Shown here: one piece after another, positions 1-8,967 of the stretch
Position numbering within the stretch: position 1 is the stretch's first letter
How the letters are laid out: each line of letters starts with the position of its first letter
Assembly: GCA_964503885.1 (NCBI GenBank)
Contig: CAZDCD010000022.1
Location: forward strand, 12,543 to 76,542
Reading direction: 5' to 3'
From: CAZDCD01 sp964503885
Lineage (GTDB): Bacteria > Bacteroidota > Bacteroidia > Bacteroidales > UBA10428
Length of the DNA stretch: 64,000 bases
Made by a program: the position numbers and the translations under genes
The notes under the pieces: generated by a model
What the model was told of the DNA's origin: nothing
Database searches by the model: none
The model's input: only the letters and a program-made list of their open reading frames with translations

Positions 1-2
1 AT

Positions 3-1622
3 AAGCTCCTTTTCAGGATCATTCCTGCAGTGCTGATATTCACCCTGGGCATTGTCAACATTATTTCCGTGCTCACACCGTCGATAGCATGGCGTATCGA
101 ACACCTGAAAAATTTTCTATTCACAGATGCCATAGTCTTCTCGAATTATTTTGTGCTCACCGCCGGACTTTTTCTGCTGGTGACAGCAGCGTTCATGCTT
201 AAAGGATTGCAAATAGCCTGGTGGTTTGCCCTGGTCCTGAGCATCGGATCGTTCATCGGACATATTACGAAAGCGCTGGATTATGAAGAAGCCACCGTAG
301 CGCTGATCGTGATCCTTAACCTGCTTGTCACACGAAAACAATACTATATCAAAACAAATCCCAGGTTGTTTTATGTAGGTCTCCAAACCTCACTGCTTAG
401 TGTAATGGCCGTAATGATATACGGTACCCTGGGGTTTTATTTTCTCGATAAGAATCATTTTAATGTTGATTTCGGCTGGACACAATCGATCTGGTATACT
501 GTAAAGAACTTCTTTCTTATAGGTTCTCCTGAAATATCTCCGGCTGATAGTTTTGCAAAACATTTTATTTCTTCAATTAACATCAGCGGTTTCGTTTCTA
601 TAGGATTTCTGACATATACATTAATAAAACCGTATGTGCTTAAAAATACCTCAAGCCCTGAAGAGATCGAACAGGCTGCTGAGCTTTTAAACCTGCATGG
701 AAAATCAGCACTCGACTATTTTAAAGTATCTAAAGACAAACTGATCTTTCTGCCTGGTGATTCAAATGCCTTTATCGCTTACCGCGTTTCCGGGAATTTT
801 GCTGTAGTCCTTGAAAATCCTGTCGCTTCCGATCAAGATCATCTTCTGCAATGCATAAAGGATTTTGATACATACTGTTATGAGAACGGATTGAAGAGCA
901 TTTATTACCGGGTGCCGGAAGAAAGCCTGCCGGCATTCAAAGACTGCAGCAAAAAATACTTGTTTCTCGGGCAGGAAGCAGTGGTTGACCTCGATGCATT
1001 CAGCCTGGAAGGCGGTCATCGGCGATCGTTACGAAATGCAGTGAATAAGGTCACGGAGCGGGGATATAAATCACAGATACATGAGCCACCGATAAAAGAC
1101 GGTTTGCTGCAAAAACTCAAATCGGTTTCAGATGAGTGGCTGAAAGTCACAGACAGGAGTGAGATCGTCTTTTCCCAGGGCATGTTTGACTGGAATGAAA
1201 TGAAAATGCAAACCCTTATTACTGTAGAAAATCCTGAAGAAAAGATCGTCTGTTTTCTAAATATCATTCCCGATTATACGAAATCAGAAGGTACATACGA
1301 TCTCCTGCGGAAAACCGCTGATGCTCCCAATGGTGTAATGGATTTCATCCTGATTCAATTATTCAATTATTTTCGTGCCTGTAACTACCGCTATGTAAAT
1401 CTGGGGTTTGCACCGTTGTCGGGATTAACCAATCCCCAGAATATCACAGAAAAATCGATGAAATTTGCTTACAATAAATTGCGCTCATTCTCACATTATA
1501 AAGGCATGCGCGACTTCAAAGAAAAATATACGCCGGTTTGGTACAATAAATACCTGATCTACGAGAACGATTACGATCTTTTCCAGGTACCTTCGGTACT
1601 CTCGAAGGTGATCAAACCTTGA
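3..1622 (+). CDS. MprF-like aminoacyl-phosphatidylglycerol synthase, 5' partial
   Basis: The frame is open to the left edge: ten sense codons precede the GTG at 30, so the true start lies outside the window. The first ~210 residues are hydrophobic with several membrane segments. The rest (about residues 220-520 from the GTG) matches the C-terminal catalytic domain of MprF/LPG synthase (DUF2156, GNAT-like), with stretches such as GDSNAFIAYRV, RRSLRNAVNK and YVNLGFAPLSGL. Family members transfer lysine or alanine from aminoacyl-tRNA to phosphatidylglycerol, lowering the surface negative charge and giving resistance to cationic peptides. Some DUF2156 proteins act on other substrates, so the amino acid and lipid are not established. 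A DUF998 membrane gene follows 69 bp downstream. Confidence 0.8.
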   Translation, partial: KLLFRIIPAVLIFTLGIVNIISVLTPSIAWRIEHLKNFLFTDAIVFSNYFVLTAGLFLLVTAAFMLKGLQIAWWFALVLSIGSFIGHITKALDYEEATVALIVILNLLVTRKQYYIKTNPRLFYVGLQTSLLSVMAVMIYGTLGFYFLDKNHFNVDFGWTQSIWYTVKNFFLIGSPEISPADSFAKHFISSINISGFVSIGFLTYTLIKPYVLKNTSSPEEIEQAAELLNLHGKSALDYFKVSKDKLIFLPGDSNAFIAYRVSGNFAVVLENPVASDQDHLLQCIKDFDTYCYENGLKSIYYRVPEESLPAFKDCSKKYLFLGQEAVVDLDAFSLEGGHRRSLRNAVNKVTERGYKSQIHEPPIKDGLLQKLKSVSDEWLKVTDRSEIVFSQGMFDWNEMKMQTLITVENPEEKIVCFLNIIPDYTKSEGTYDLLRKTADAPNGVMDFILIQLFNYFRACNYRYVNLGFAPLSGLTNPQNITEKSMKFAYNKLRSFSHYKGMRDFKEKYTPVWYNKYLIYENDYDLFQVPSVLSKVIKP

Positions 1623-1691
1623 AAGCAAATTTTCTGCTTTTGGTGTGTTGAATTAAAGAGTCGTTACTGGTTTGGAAATTTAAAAAATGAA

Positions 1692-2375
1692 ATGGTGAAT
1701 ACGTTATTTTTTAAAAAGACTTTCTCAGAAGCAATGTGGGTATGGACAGGAATAACAGCATGCATGCTGGCCTGTATCGGTGATTTTGCATCGGTTTATA
1801 TTCTCGCCCCATACTTCCCCGGTTACAACCATATGAAAATGCCAATGAGTGCATTGGGTTCATCAGCCAGTCCGGTGGGAAAGCTGATGTCTTTATGCTG
1901 GATAGTCGTCGGAATATTATTTGTATTGTTTGGGATATCATACCGGAATGCGACCAGGAATCCGCCTGCAACGGTTAAACTTGCATCACTTCTGATCATG
2001 ATTTACGGAATCGGAGAAGGTATCGGTTCGGGTGTTTTTCCCGGAAATCATGTCGCAGGACACCTTACAACCACAGGCATTTTTCACAATATCGCAGGAG
2101 CAATAGGTGTAACCGGATTGCTTGTGCTGCCTTTTGTGCTGATGAAAGCCTTTCCGAAAAAACATTTCCCGCGCTTTTATCATTTTTCAATTTTGACGAT
2201 CATCCTGGGCATTGCCTTTTTCATTCTCTTTACACTTTCCAAGGTCTTGCCACAAGATACCGTCAGCCTGTTCTTAAGCCGTGGATTTTGGCAGCGGCTT
2301 TTCGTGGGCGTATACTATATTTACCTGATTGTCATAGCGATAAGAATGGCCAGAGGAATCCGTTCTTTATCCTAA
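1692..2375 (+). CDS. DUF998 family integral membrane protein
   Basis: This 227-residue protein has about six hydrophobic segments and matches the DUF998 family: an N-terminal helix, the loop motif PMSALGSSASPVG, and the GIGEGIGSGVFPGNH region before the central helices. No reaction is established for DUF998; it is treated as an uncharacterised multi-pass membrane protein. It lies on the same strand 69 bp after the MprF-like gene and may be co-transcribed. Its stop overlaps by 4 nt the stop of the convergent mevalonate kinase gene, leaving no room for a terminator between them. Confidence 0.7.
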   Translation: MVNTLFFKKTFSEAMWVWTGITACMLACIGDFASVYILAPYFPGYNHMKMPMSALGSSASPVGKLMSLCWIVVGILFVLFGISYRNATRNPPATVKLASLLIMIYGIGEGIGSGVFPGNHVAGHLTTTGIFHNIAGAIGVTGLLVLPFVLMKAFPKKHFPRFYHFSILTIILGIAFFILFTLSKVLPQDTVSLFLSRGFWQRLFVGVYYIYLIVIAIRMARGIRSLS

Positions 2376-3274
2376 TCCGGCCAGATCAGCTTTTGGTCGG
2401 TCTTTACATCCTTTCGGTGTTTTCGTGCAAATCCGAGCACATAACCGCCTCCACCCGATCCGCATAATTTAAGGAAATAATCACCGGTATCACATCCGCG
2501 TTTCCATAGCGCTTTTACATTTTCCGGTATCATTTCTTCAAAAAAACCAAGCTGAAATTCAGAAATAGTCCGAATATGGTCCCAGAATCCCGTATTGCCT
2601 GAAATCAGAGATCGGATCGCGTTTTCAACGGCAGGTTGCAGCTCGTCTTCTATTGCGGTGTGGAATGCATGATCTTCGTTTTTTTTCAGGAAGCGCTGTA
2701 CCAACCCGGCAGTGGTTGCGACTCTTCCGGTATCGATGAGAAAAATACCGGAGCCCGGTCTGATGCCTTCATCCAAAATTTCAATGCGTTCACCGGCAAT
2801 CAGAAGCGAAGCATCCAAAAAACAAGTCAGCGGATCGATCCCCGAACTCCTTCCGTGAAAATAAGATTCCATGGTTGCCAAAACCTTCCTGATGGCAACA
2901 AGGTTGTTGACACCCGGTTTTTTATTGTCGATATATTGATCGAATACCGCTGCAATTAATGCTCCTGAGCTTCCAACCCCATAATTTTCCGGAATGTCTG
3001 AATGAAAAAAAAGCCCGTTTTCGATATCATTATTGAATTTTACCAGGCCGGGTTTAAAATCAATAAAGTTGTTTTCATTTAGTCCGGAAAGATAGCTGCT
3101 TAACTTTTTCAACCCGCTGTTTGAGGAGATATGGTGTTCTGCCGGATGATCCGTCAATTTATCGAAATAACCGTGTACGTTTCTGTAGGGTATTGTCAGT
3201 GCCTGGCCACCTGTCAGAATGGTATATTCCCCAAAAAGGAGAATTTTTCCCGGAGTTTTCTTCAGAGGCATCAT
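2372..3274 (-). CDS. GHMP kinase, probable mevalonate kinase
   Basis: A 300-residue GHMP-superfamily kinase. Motif 1 is at the N-terminus (TPGKILLFGEYTILTGG), the glycine-rich phosphate-binding loop is ENYGVGSSGALIA (about residues 95-107), and motif 3 is CGSGGGGYVLGF near the C-terminus. It is the last gene of a five-gene block containing the other mevalonate-pathway enzymes and its start overlaps the decarboxylase stop by 4 nt (ATGA). Mevalonate kinase (ATP + mevalonate to 5-phosphomevalonate) is the most likely role, because the other GHMP kinase in the block belongs to a different subgroup. Which of the two acts on mevalonate and which on phosphomevalonate is an inference. Confidence 0.75.
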   Translation of the reverse strand: MMPLKKTPGKILLFGEYTILTGGQALTIPYRNVHGYFDKLTDHPAEHHISSNSGLKKLSSYLSGLNENNFIDFKPGLVKFNNDIENGLFFHSDIPENYGVGSSGALIAAVFDQYIDNKKPGVNNLVAIRKVLATMESYFHGRSSGIDPLTCFLDASLLIAGERIEILDEGIRPGSGIFLIDTGRVATTAGLVQRFLKKNEDHAFHTAIEDELQPAVENAIRSLISGNTGFWDHIRTISEFQLGFFEEMIPENVKALWKRGCDTGDYFLKLCGSGGGGYVLGFARKHRKDVKTDQKLIWPD

Positions 3275-4422
3275 ATACTCACTTTTCTTCTCCCGGCAGT
3301 TTCGTTATCTGACAGATTAACCGGTTCAATCTTAACCGGACCCTCTCCCACTTCATCGTGAATGACCTTGTTTTCTTCACAAAAATACACCAGTTCGTCA
3401 TCGACGAATTTCCTTATCATTGTTTCTGTTTCCTCGGGATAAAGAAGATGAACATTTGCACCGGCGTCGAGTGTAAAACAGAGGGGGATCGTGGTTCTTT
3501 TTCTGAAATCCCTGATTCTGGAAATCACTTCGATGGTGCCTTCTTTCATCAGAATATATCCCGGATTGCCTGACATCATCATGGCATGCAGGGTCAGCGC
3601 TTCGTTTTCCACGAGCCGGGCAAAAGAACCTGTATCGCCTGATTTTATAATGTCTATCAGGTTGAGTATGTTTTTTTTTGCCTGGTTCACACGGGTCTCC
3701 AGAAATGGATGTCCGTTCATCATCTGGTGTCCTGTACTGCTCGATACCGGCTTTGAGGCAGAACTGACAAGCAGGATCGAATCACGGTAATGCTGAAAAT
3801 TCTTATGTATCAGATCATTCAGAGGTACTGCATAAAAATCCGAACTGCCCTTCATCTGTGTAACTTTCCCCCACAGGCTGAACCCTCCATACACCGATCT
3901 GCACGCACTCCCCGATCCAAGCCTGGCCAGGAAGGATGCTTTTGAAAAAGTGTTTTCAGGAATAGTATTGCCGGATAACCGGTTTTCAATGTCAACAAGT
4001 GCCAAAGCTATGGCTCCGAAACCCGACGCTGATGATGCAATTCCAGCTGCATGCGGGAATGTATTGGAGGTTTCGATTTTAAGCCGGAGATGTTCAAGAA
4101 ACGGCATGTATTTTCCGATTGATTCAAGATATGAGTCCATACGTTTCTTTATTTCGGGTTCTTCCCTACCGTTGAAAAGCAGGGTTGTCTTAGCTGTTTT
4201 ATGCTCAGCAGCAGGTTCATATCCAACGGTGATATGGGTAATAGAACGACGCAGCACGAAACTTATCGAAGGATTTAGCGGAACCTGTTCTTCCTTCTTG
4301 CCCCAGTATTTAACCAGGGCAATGTTGGAGGGACAATTCCATTGCACAACACCCGGATGAACCGAGGGCGGAAGATGTTGTGCCTCCCTGATATATTTTT
4401 TTCCCGGTGAAAATTCGTTCAT
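3271..4422 (-). CDS. mvaD: Diphosphomevalonate decarboxylase
   Basis: A 383-residue protein that converts mevalonate 5-diphosphate to isopentenyl diphosphate with ATP, releasing CO2. The substrate-binding segment PSNIALVKYWGK and the following NPSISFVL are diagnostic. The ATP loop is AAGIASSASGFGAIAL, and the catalytic aspartate lies in TLDAGANVHLLY near the C-terminus. The start overlaps the stop of the upstream GHMP kinase by 4 nt and the stop overlaps the start of the downstream kinase, indicating translational coupling. An N-terminal extension of about 25 residues before WNCPSNIALVKYW is slightly longer than in typical enzymes. Confidence 0.92.
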   Translation of the reverse strand: MNEFSPGKKYIREAQHLPPSVHPGVVQWNCPSNIALVKYWGKKEEQVPLNPSISFVLRRSITHITVGYEPAAEHKTAKTTLLFNGREEPEIKKRMDSYLESIGKYMPFLEHLRLKIETSNTFPHAAGIASSASGFGAIALALVDIENRLSGNTIPENTFSKASFLARLGSGSACRSVYGGFSLWGKVTQMKGSSDFYAVPLNDLIHKNFQHYRDSILLVSSASKPVSSSTGHQMMNGHPFLETRVNQAKKNILNLIDIIKSGDTGSFARLVENEALTLHAMMMSGNPGYILMKEGTIEVISRIRDFRKRTTIPLCFTLDAGANVHLLYPEETETMIRKFVDDELVYFCEENKVIHDEVGEGPVKIEPVNLSDNETAGRRKVSI

Positions 4423-5339
4423 AAAGCCATCTCCTTAAATGGTATTACTGTATAGAGCCCCTTTCCGGCAAAATATGCCCTGAGGCTTTCTATTCCATAG
4501 GGCCAGGTAACCAGAACAAAATCTCCGCCCCATGCCCCGAGTGATTTCATTGTCCCCGTGAAATCACCAAAATTCTCTTTGACCGGTTTCATTCCGATTG
4601 CTGATGAAATAAGTCTTTCGTGTTCGGTGATTGTTTCATTCAGATCTTCCAGTGAAGGGGAATTGACGAACTTTTCGGTGAGTTCATTCATCCGGTCGAT
4701 CATTTTGCTGTTCACTATGCCTTTTTTATTGAAACGTTCCACGCTAACAGATGAATGCTGCTTCAGTCCAAGGTTAACAAAATAGATTGACTCATGGAAT
4801 ACAGGAAAATACCGTATCTTTTCAATCTCAGGTTTCACAGGCCGGAGCCGGTAAATCAGAGGCACTTCAGACAGGGAGCAAGCCAGATCATAACCCGAAC
4901 CATTTGAAACACGGAAATATAGTTCAAATGGCGGAATATTTGCCCATGCAGCCAGATTAGCAATCAAGGTAGCGCTTGTGCCCAATCCCCAGCCGACGGG
5001 AAAATCGGTATCCGTATTTATTGTCCATGAAGCGGAGCCGGATACAATGTCTTTACTCAATTTAAAAACTTCGATGAGTATTTTTGCGAGTAATTGAGCC
5101 TTATCCCGGTCATTTGTTTCAAGAATAACCAGGTTTTTCATCCGGTATACGGCATCAAACCACTCCGATCCCCGGCTTTTTGCCGTCCATCTGATCACCG
5201 GCACCAGTTCACCGGCTGATTCCTGCACATCCATCCAGTGATTATACCTGGCAGGTATTGCCAACGCTCTGGCTCCATGCAGCGCCAGATATTCGCCGGT
5301 TAAGAGCAACTTGCCATGGGATATGTACCTGGTGCTCAT
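4419..5339 (-). CDS. GYDIA-type GHMP kinase, candidate phosphomevalonate kinase
   Basis: A 306-residue GHMP-fold kinase with N-terminal SHGKLLLTGEYLALHG and a phosphate loop GWGLGTSATLIANLA. The motif SGYDLACSLSEVPLIYRL corresponds to the GYDIA signature that names a Bacteroidota kinase subgroup (L in place of I here). It sits between HMG-CoA reductase (7 nt upstream) and diphosphomevalonate decarboxylase (4-nt overlap). The other expected pathway steps downstream of HMG-CoA are covered by recognisable genes, so phosphomevalonate kinase is the vacant step. This assignment rests on context and not on a diagnostic catalytic motif. Confidence 0.75.
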   Translation of the reverse strand: MSTRYISHGKLLLTGEYLALHGARALAIPARYNHWMDVQESAGELVPVIRWTAKSRGSEWFDAVYRMKNLVILETNDRDKAQLLAKILIEVFKLSKDIVSGSASWTINTDTDFPVGWGLGTSATLIANLAAWANIPPFELYFRVSNGSGYDLACSLSEVPLIYRLRPVKPEIEKIRYFPVFHESIYFVNLGLKQHSSVSVERFNKKGIVNSKMIDRMNELTEKFVNSPSLEDLNETITEHERLISSAIGMKPVKENFGDFTGTMKSLGAWGGDFVLVTWPYGIESLRAYFAGKGLYTVIPFKEMAL

Positions 5340-5345
5340 TATTGT

Positions 5346-6674
5346 TTATGTTTTATCCCTGATATTCTTCACAAATTGCTGAACCTGTGAAACCGAGACA
5401 GTTTTATTCCTGAAATATTCCGCAGCGGCTGCAATTTCGTTCTCAGAAGCGTTCAATCCGTGCAGAATATTGGAAAGGTGCAGCTGCATATGCCCTTTCT
5501 GAATACCGACGGTGATCAGTGATTTTACGGCACTGAAGTTATTTGCAAGTCCGGCTGCCGAGGCAATTTGCATAAGCTGCTTTGCCGAAGGCTTTCCGAG
5601 AATCTCGAGCGCCCTTCTGGCCAGGGGGTGCAATCTGGTAAGTCCCCCCACAGTCCCCACCGTAAGCGGAATTTCCAGGCCAAAACGGAAAGTATCCCCG
5701 GTAATTGAGACTTGCGACAGTCCCCTGTAGTTCCCTGTAACCGATGCCCAGGCATGACCCTGCGCTTCGGCTGCCCTGTAATCATTGCCGGTTGCCATAA
5801 GCACTGCATCAATGCCATTGTATATGCCTTTGTTATGGGTAACAGCCCTGTATGTATCAGCGGACGCAATATCCACTGCCATCTTGAATTTTTTTGCAAA
5901 GTTCAGGGGCGAAATACCGGCAGATCCGCTCGATAGTTCGTCGATCCTGCATTCTACAAATGTTTCAACTATACACTCCGGGGCATGGTTGGAAAGAATT
6001 GCCATGATGATCTCCAATCGGCTTCCCTCCTTTTCAGAGCCGGTGAAATCAATAAATGCTGAATGAAAAACCGCTGCCATTTTTTCCAGCACCGAATTGA
6101 TAAAATTTGCACCCATTGAATCAGCGGTCTCAAATTTTACAAACAACTGGTAATAGTTTTCAAGGACACCTGTCTTATCGATCAGTTCAAGACCGGCGAT
6201 TCCGCCCCCTCTTTTTTGCATATTTTGTGTCAGTTCATTTGTGCTCCGGATCAGTTCAGGTTTAAAGCGGTTGAAAAAATATCTCAGCTCTTCAGCATTT
6301 CGCGACCATAAAAAATGCACCTGTCCTGTCTTCACCGTTGATTTAACAGTTGACCTGAACCCTCCTCTCTCACTCCAGTATCCGGCGCCAGCAGATGCGG
6401 CAGCTACTACCGAGCTTTCTTCTATTACCATTGGAACAGTATACTGCCGATCGTTGATGATGAAATTGGGGGCAACACCAAATGGCAGGTAAAAATTCGA
6501 TACGGTATTTTCAGAAAATTCATTATACAATTGCCGGTATGAAGCGTCAGCATGGAGATGCGAATCAAGATCGATTTTTAGACCCGCTCCGTCTGGTACC
6601 AATTCTTTCAGAAATGCAATTTTTTCCGGGCGTGATAACCTGGAGAACCCGCTTATGATCTTATGACCGCTCAT
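5346..6674 (-). CDS. mvaA: Hydroxymethylglutaryl-CoA reductase, class II type
   Basis: A 442-residue soluble class II (Pseudomonas mevalonii-like) HMG-CoA reductase that interconverts HMG-CoA and mevalonate. Visible signatures are ENTVSNFYLPFGVAPNF (55-71), the catalytic Glu region VIEESS (83-88), ADSMGANF (184-191), the catalytic Asp in NGIDAVLMATGND (286-298) and the C-terminal catalytic His in GHMQLHL (394-400). There are no membrane helices. The ATG shares its A with the TAA stop of the isomerase gene, so the two are translationally coupled. The name degradative reflects the family; surrounded by IPP-forming enzymes, it most likely works in the biosynthetic direction here. Confidence 0.93.
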   Translation of the reverse strand: MSGHKIISGFSRLSRPEKIAFLKELVPDGAGLKIDLDSHLHADASYRQLYNEFSENTVSNFYLPFGVAPNFIINDRQYTVPMVIEESSVVAAASAGAGYWSERGGFRSTVKSTVKTGQVHFLWSRNAEELRYFFNRFKPELIRSTNELTQNMQKRGGGIAGLELIDKTGVLENYYQLFVKFETADSMGANFINSVLEKMAAVFHSAFIDFTGSEKEGSRLEIIMAILSNHAPECIVETFVECRIDELSSGSAGISPLNFAKKFKMAVDIASADTYRAVTHNKGIYNGIDAVLMATGNDYRAAEAQGHAWASVTGNYRGLSQVSITGDTFRFGLEIPLTVGTVGGLTRLHPLARRALEILGKPSAKQLMQIASAAGLANNFSAVKSLITVGIQKGHMQLHLSNILHGLNASENEIAAAAEYFRNKTVSVSQVQQFVKNIRDKT

Positions 6675-7672
6675 TATTTATGGATTGTCAGATAGGAGCT
6701 GGCCAGCATATAACCCTTTACCTGCAGCTCAACAAACCTGTACAGATCGTCGTAATCCTCTTTTGCATGCCTGAGATATGCAGATGCCTGTCCGTATACT
6801 GCAGGAAGACTGAGTTTGCTGATGAGAAAATATCCGTCGAGAAAATTCCGTATGCCGCCGGAAATAATAACCTGCCGGCAAAGAACCTTTTCATGCTCAT
6901 CCGAGGCAATGCTGTTCACATAGCCTACCATGCTTTCGGCATCTTCACCTATAGTTGCGAAGGGTTCAAATAACTCCCTGGAAACAAGGTCACTTCGCAT
7001 CAATTCAATTTTGGCAAAGTTGGTGCCGCCGAAAGAAGCAAATTCTATGGCAGCAAGAGGCAGTCTCATCAACTGTCGAAGGCTTTCAGGACCCATGCCC
7101 TGTCCGACTTCCTTAACAATAACGTTAAAATCTGCTTTATTGATACACTTTTTTATGGTCTCGATCGGGGCAATGGTAAGCCGGTCACCTTCGGGTTGTA
7201 TCCATTCCTGCATAGGATTGACATGTATGATCAGCCCGTCGGCCTGCAGTCTGTTAACCAGTTCCGTTATCTCATGAAATGTATTTTGCTTAAGTGATTG
7301 TTCGATCTGGCTTATTCCCAGATTGGCATATAGCGGCAGTTCATTGCCGATAACGGGTCGCATGTTGAAATCATTGAAATGTGTATCGTCACTGAGGATA
7401 ACTCTGCATGAACCAAGGCCCATACCCATACCGAATTCACGGCAAACCCTGGCAAGGTTCGTATTTATTTTCCGTGCAAGTTTTGTACCGCCGGTCATGC
7501 TGGATACCCACATGGGTACTTTCTGAGTTTTTCCCAAAAAAGAAAATGGTTTCATTGCTCCGACCGGATGGGGTTTCAGCAATGGCTCATAATAGAAGCG
7601 GGAATCCCTGTCTTTCGGTTCCATCTGCGACTGCAAAGCCATAACAATATGGTCGCTTTTTCGGTTTTCCAT
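6674..7672 (-). CDS. fni: Isopentenyl-diphosphate delta-isomerase, type 2 (FMN)
   Basis: A 332-residue type 2 IPP isomerase that interconverts IPP and DMAPP using reduced FMN and Mg2+. N-terminal RKSDHI, the strand WVSSMTGGT, GMGLGSCR, the active-site stretch IIHVNPMQEWIQPEGD and VIVKEVGQGMG fit the family. It is the first gene of the tightly packed mevalonate block (overlap of 1 nt with the reductase). It lies only 10 bp after the stop of the acyl-CoA dehydrogenase, so the isoprenoid genes are probably on the same transcript as that dehydrogenase. Confidence 0.92.
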   Translation of the reverse strand: MENRKSDHIVMALQSQMEPKDRDSRFYYEPLLKPHPVGAMKPFSFLGKTQKVPMWVSSMTGGTKLARKINTNLARVCREFGMGMGLGSCRVILSDDTHFNDFNMRPVIGNELPLYANLGISQIEQSLKQNTFHEITELVNRLQADGLIIHVNPMQEWIQPEGDRLTIAPIETIKKCINKADFNVIVKEVGQGMGPESLRQLMRLPLAAIEFASFGGTNFAKIELMRSDLVSRELFEPFATIGEDAESMVGYVNSIASDEHEKVLCRQVIISGGIRNFLDGYFLISKLSLPAVYGQASAYLRHAKEDYDDLYRFVELQVKGYMLASSYLTIHK

Positions 7673-7682
7673 GTAGCGGATG

Positions 7683-8831
7683 TTATCTTAATCCCATGTA
7701 TCTCGAAATTACTACCCTCAGAATTTCAGAAGTCCCCTCCCCGATCTGCAATATGCGCTGGTCTCTGTAGAACCTCTCAATATCATTATCTTTGAACAGC
7801 CCGTATGCGCCATGGATCTGTATAGCTTCATCGGCAACTTCCCTGGCAATTTCCGAACAATAGAGTTTGGCCATCGCGGCTTCTTTTCCAAAAGGCTGCT
7901 TCTTATCCTTCAACCAGCATGCTTTGTAAAGCAGATTCCTGGCAAGCTCAATTTTGGTATCCATATCGGCCAGTTTAAATGCAATGGATTGAAATTTATA
8001 GATAGGCCGTCCAAACTGTTGTCTTTTTTTTGCATATGCAACCGCCTGTTCCATGGCTCCCTGAGCCAGACCGAGTCCCATGGCTGCAATTGAAAGCCTG
8101 CCACTGTCAAGAGTTTCGAGCATAATATGTGAACCCTGTCCCCGTTTACCCAGGAGATTTCCATCCGGCACTTTGCAATTGCTGAAAAAGAGTTTTCCGG
8201 TATCGGCAGCCCTCCACATCATCTTATTGGTGATCTTTTCTGAGCTATAACCTTCAGTTTCGCGGTCAACAAGCATAACCGACAATTCCTTTTGTCCGTC
8301 GGTTTCGTCGGTGACTACCTGCAACGTAGCTCCGGCAGATAACTCAGATGCCGAATTGGTGATGAATATTTTTGACCCATTGATGACCCACAGGCCATCT
8401 TTGAGTTCAGCTTTTGTCTCAGTACCCCTGGAATCGGAACCGGCGCCCGGCTCGGTGAGGCCAAATGCCCATAGTTTATCGCCCGTGATCAATGGAGGTA
8501 TAAACTTCTTTTTCTGTTCTTCTGTTCCAAAAGAAAATATAGGTGATATCCCGAGTGAATTATGAGAGGCCACAGTAGCTGCCTGTGAGCTGTCAATCCT
8601 TGCAAGCTCTTCCACTACTATTATATACGATAAGGTATCCAGGTCGGCCCCACCGTATTCCCTGGGAACAAAAATGCCAAAAAGGCCCAGTTTACCCATT
8701 TTTTTTGTCAATTCAACTGAGAACATACCTTTCTCATCGAGTTCCCTTGCTTTCGGTTTAATTTCGGTTTCCGCGAAATTCCTGATTTTTATTCTCAGTT
8801 TTTCATGAGAATCATTGAGTAATGGATGCAT
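7683..8831 (-). CDS. Acyl-CoA dehydrogenase, short/branched-chain type
   Basis: A 382-residue flavin-dependent acyl-CoA dehydrogenase (alpha,beta-oxidation of an acyl-CoA, electrons to ETF). Family motifs are GLTEPGAGSDSRGT, FITNSA and the C-terminal QIGEGTSEILR. The catalytic base sits at the canonical SCAD/MCAD position (Glu in GEGTS), and the residue where isovaleryl-CoA dehydrogenases carry their base is Gly (LDSGRLSIA). Isovaleryl-CoA dehydrogenases usually read GAGTSE, so the active site looks like short-chain or 2-methyl-branched dehydrogenases. The neighbourhood, between methylcrotonyl-CoA carboxylase and the mevalonate genes, still suggests branched-chain acyl-CoA oxidation. An AAGGAA ribosome site precedes the ATG; the 136-bp gap upstream may hold a separate promoter. 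Confidence 0.88.
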   Translation of the reverse strand: MHPLLNDSHEKLRIKIRNFAETEIKPKARELDEKGMFSVELTKKMGKLGLFGIFVPREYGGADLDTLSYIIVVEELARIDSSQAATVASHNSLGISPIFSFGTEEQKKKFIPPLITGDKLWAFGLTEPGAGSDSRGTETKAELKDGLWVINGSKIFITNSASELSAGATLQVVTDETDGQKELSVMLVDRETEGYSSEKITNKMMWRAADTGKLFFSNCKVPDGNLLGKRGQGSHIMLETLDSGRLSIAAMGLGLAQGAMEQAVAYAKKRQQFGRPIYKFQSIAFKLADMDTKIELARNLLYKACWLKDKKQPFGKEAAMAKLYCSEIAREVADEAIQIHGAYGLFKDNDIERFYRDQRILQIGEGTSEILRVVISRYMGLR

Positions 8832-8967
8832 TCTGATTTTCCTTATTGCTACTATATGTGAAACACGAAATCATATTCTTTGTTTAATGTTTTTAAAAAA
8901 ATGTTATACAAATTAATGGCTAATCTTATCATTTGTATTGTATTGCAGAAGGCTAAAGTAACGATTT

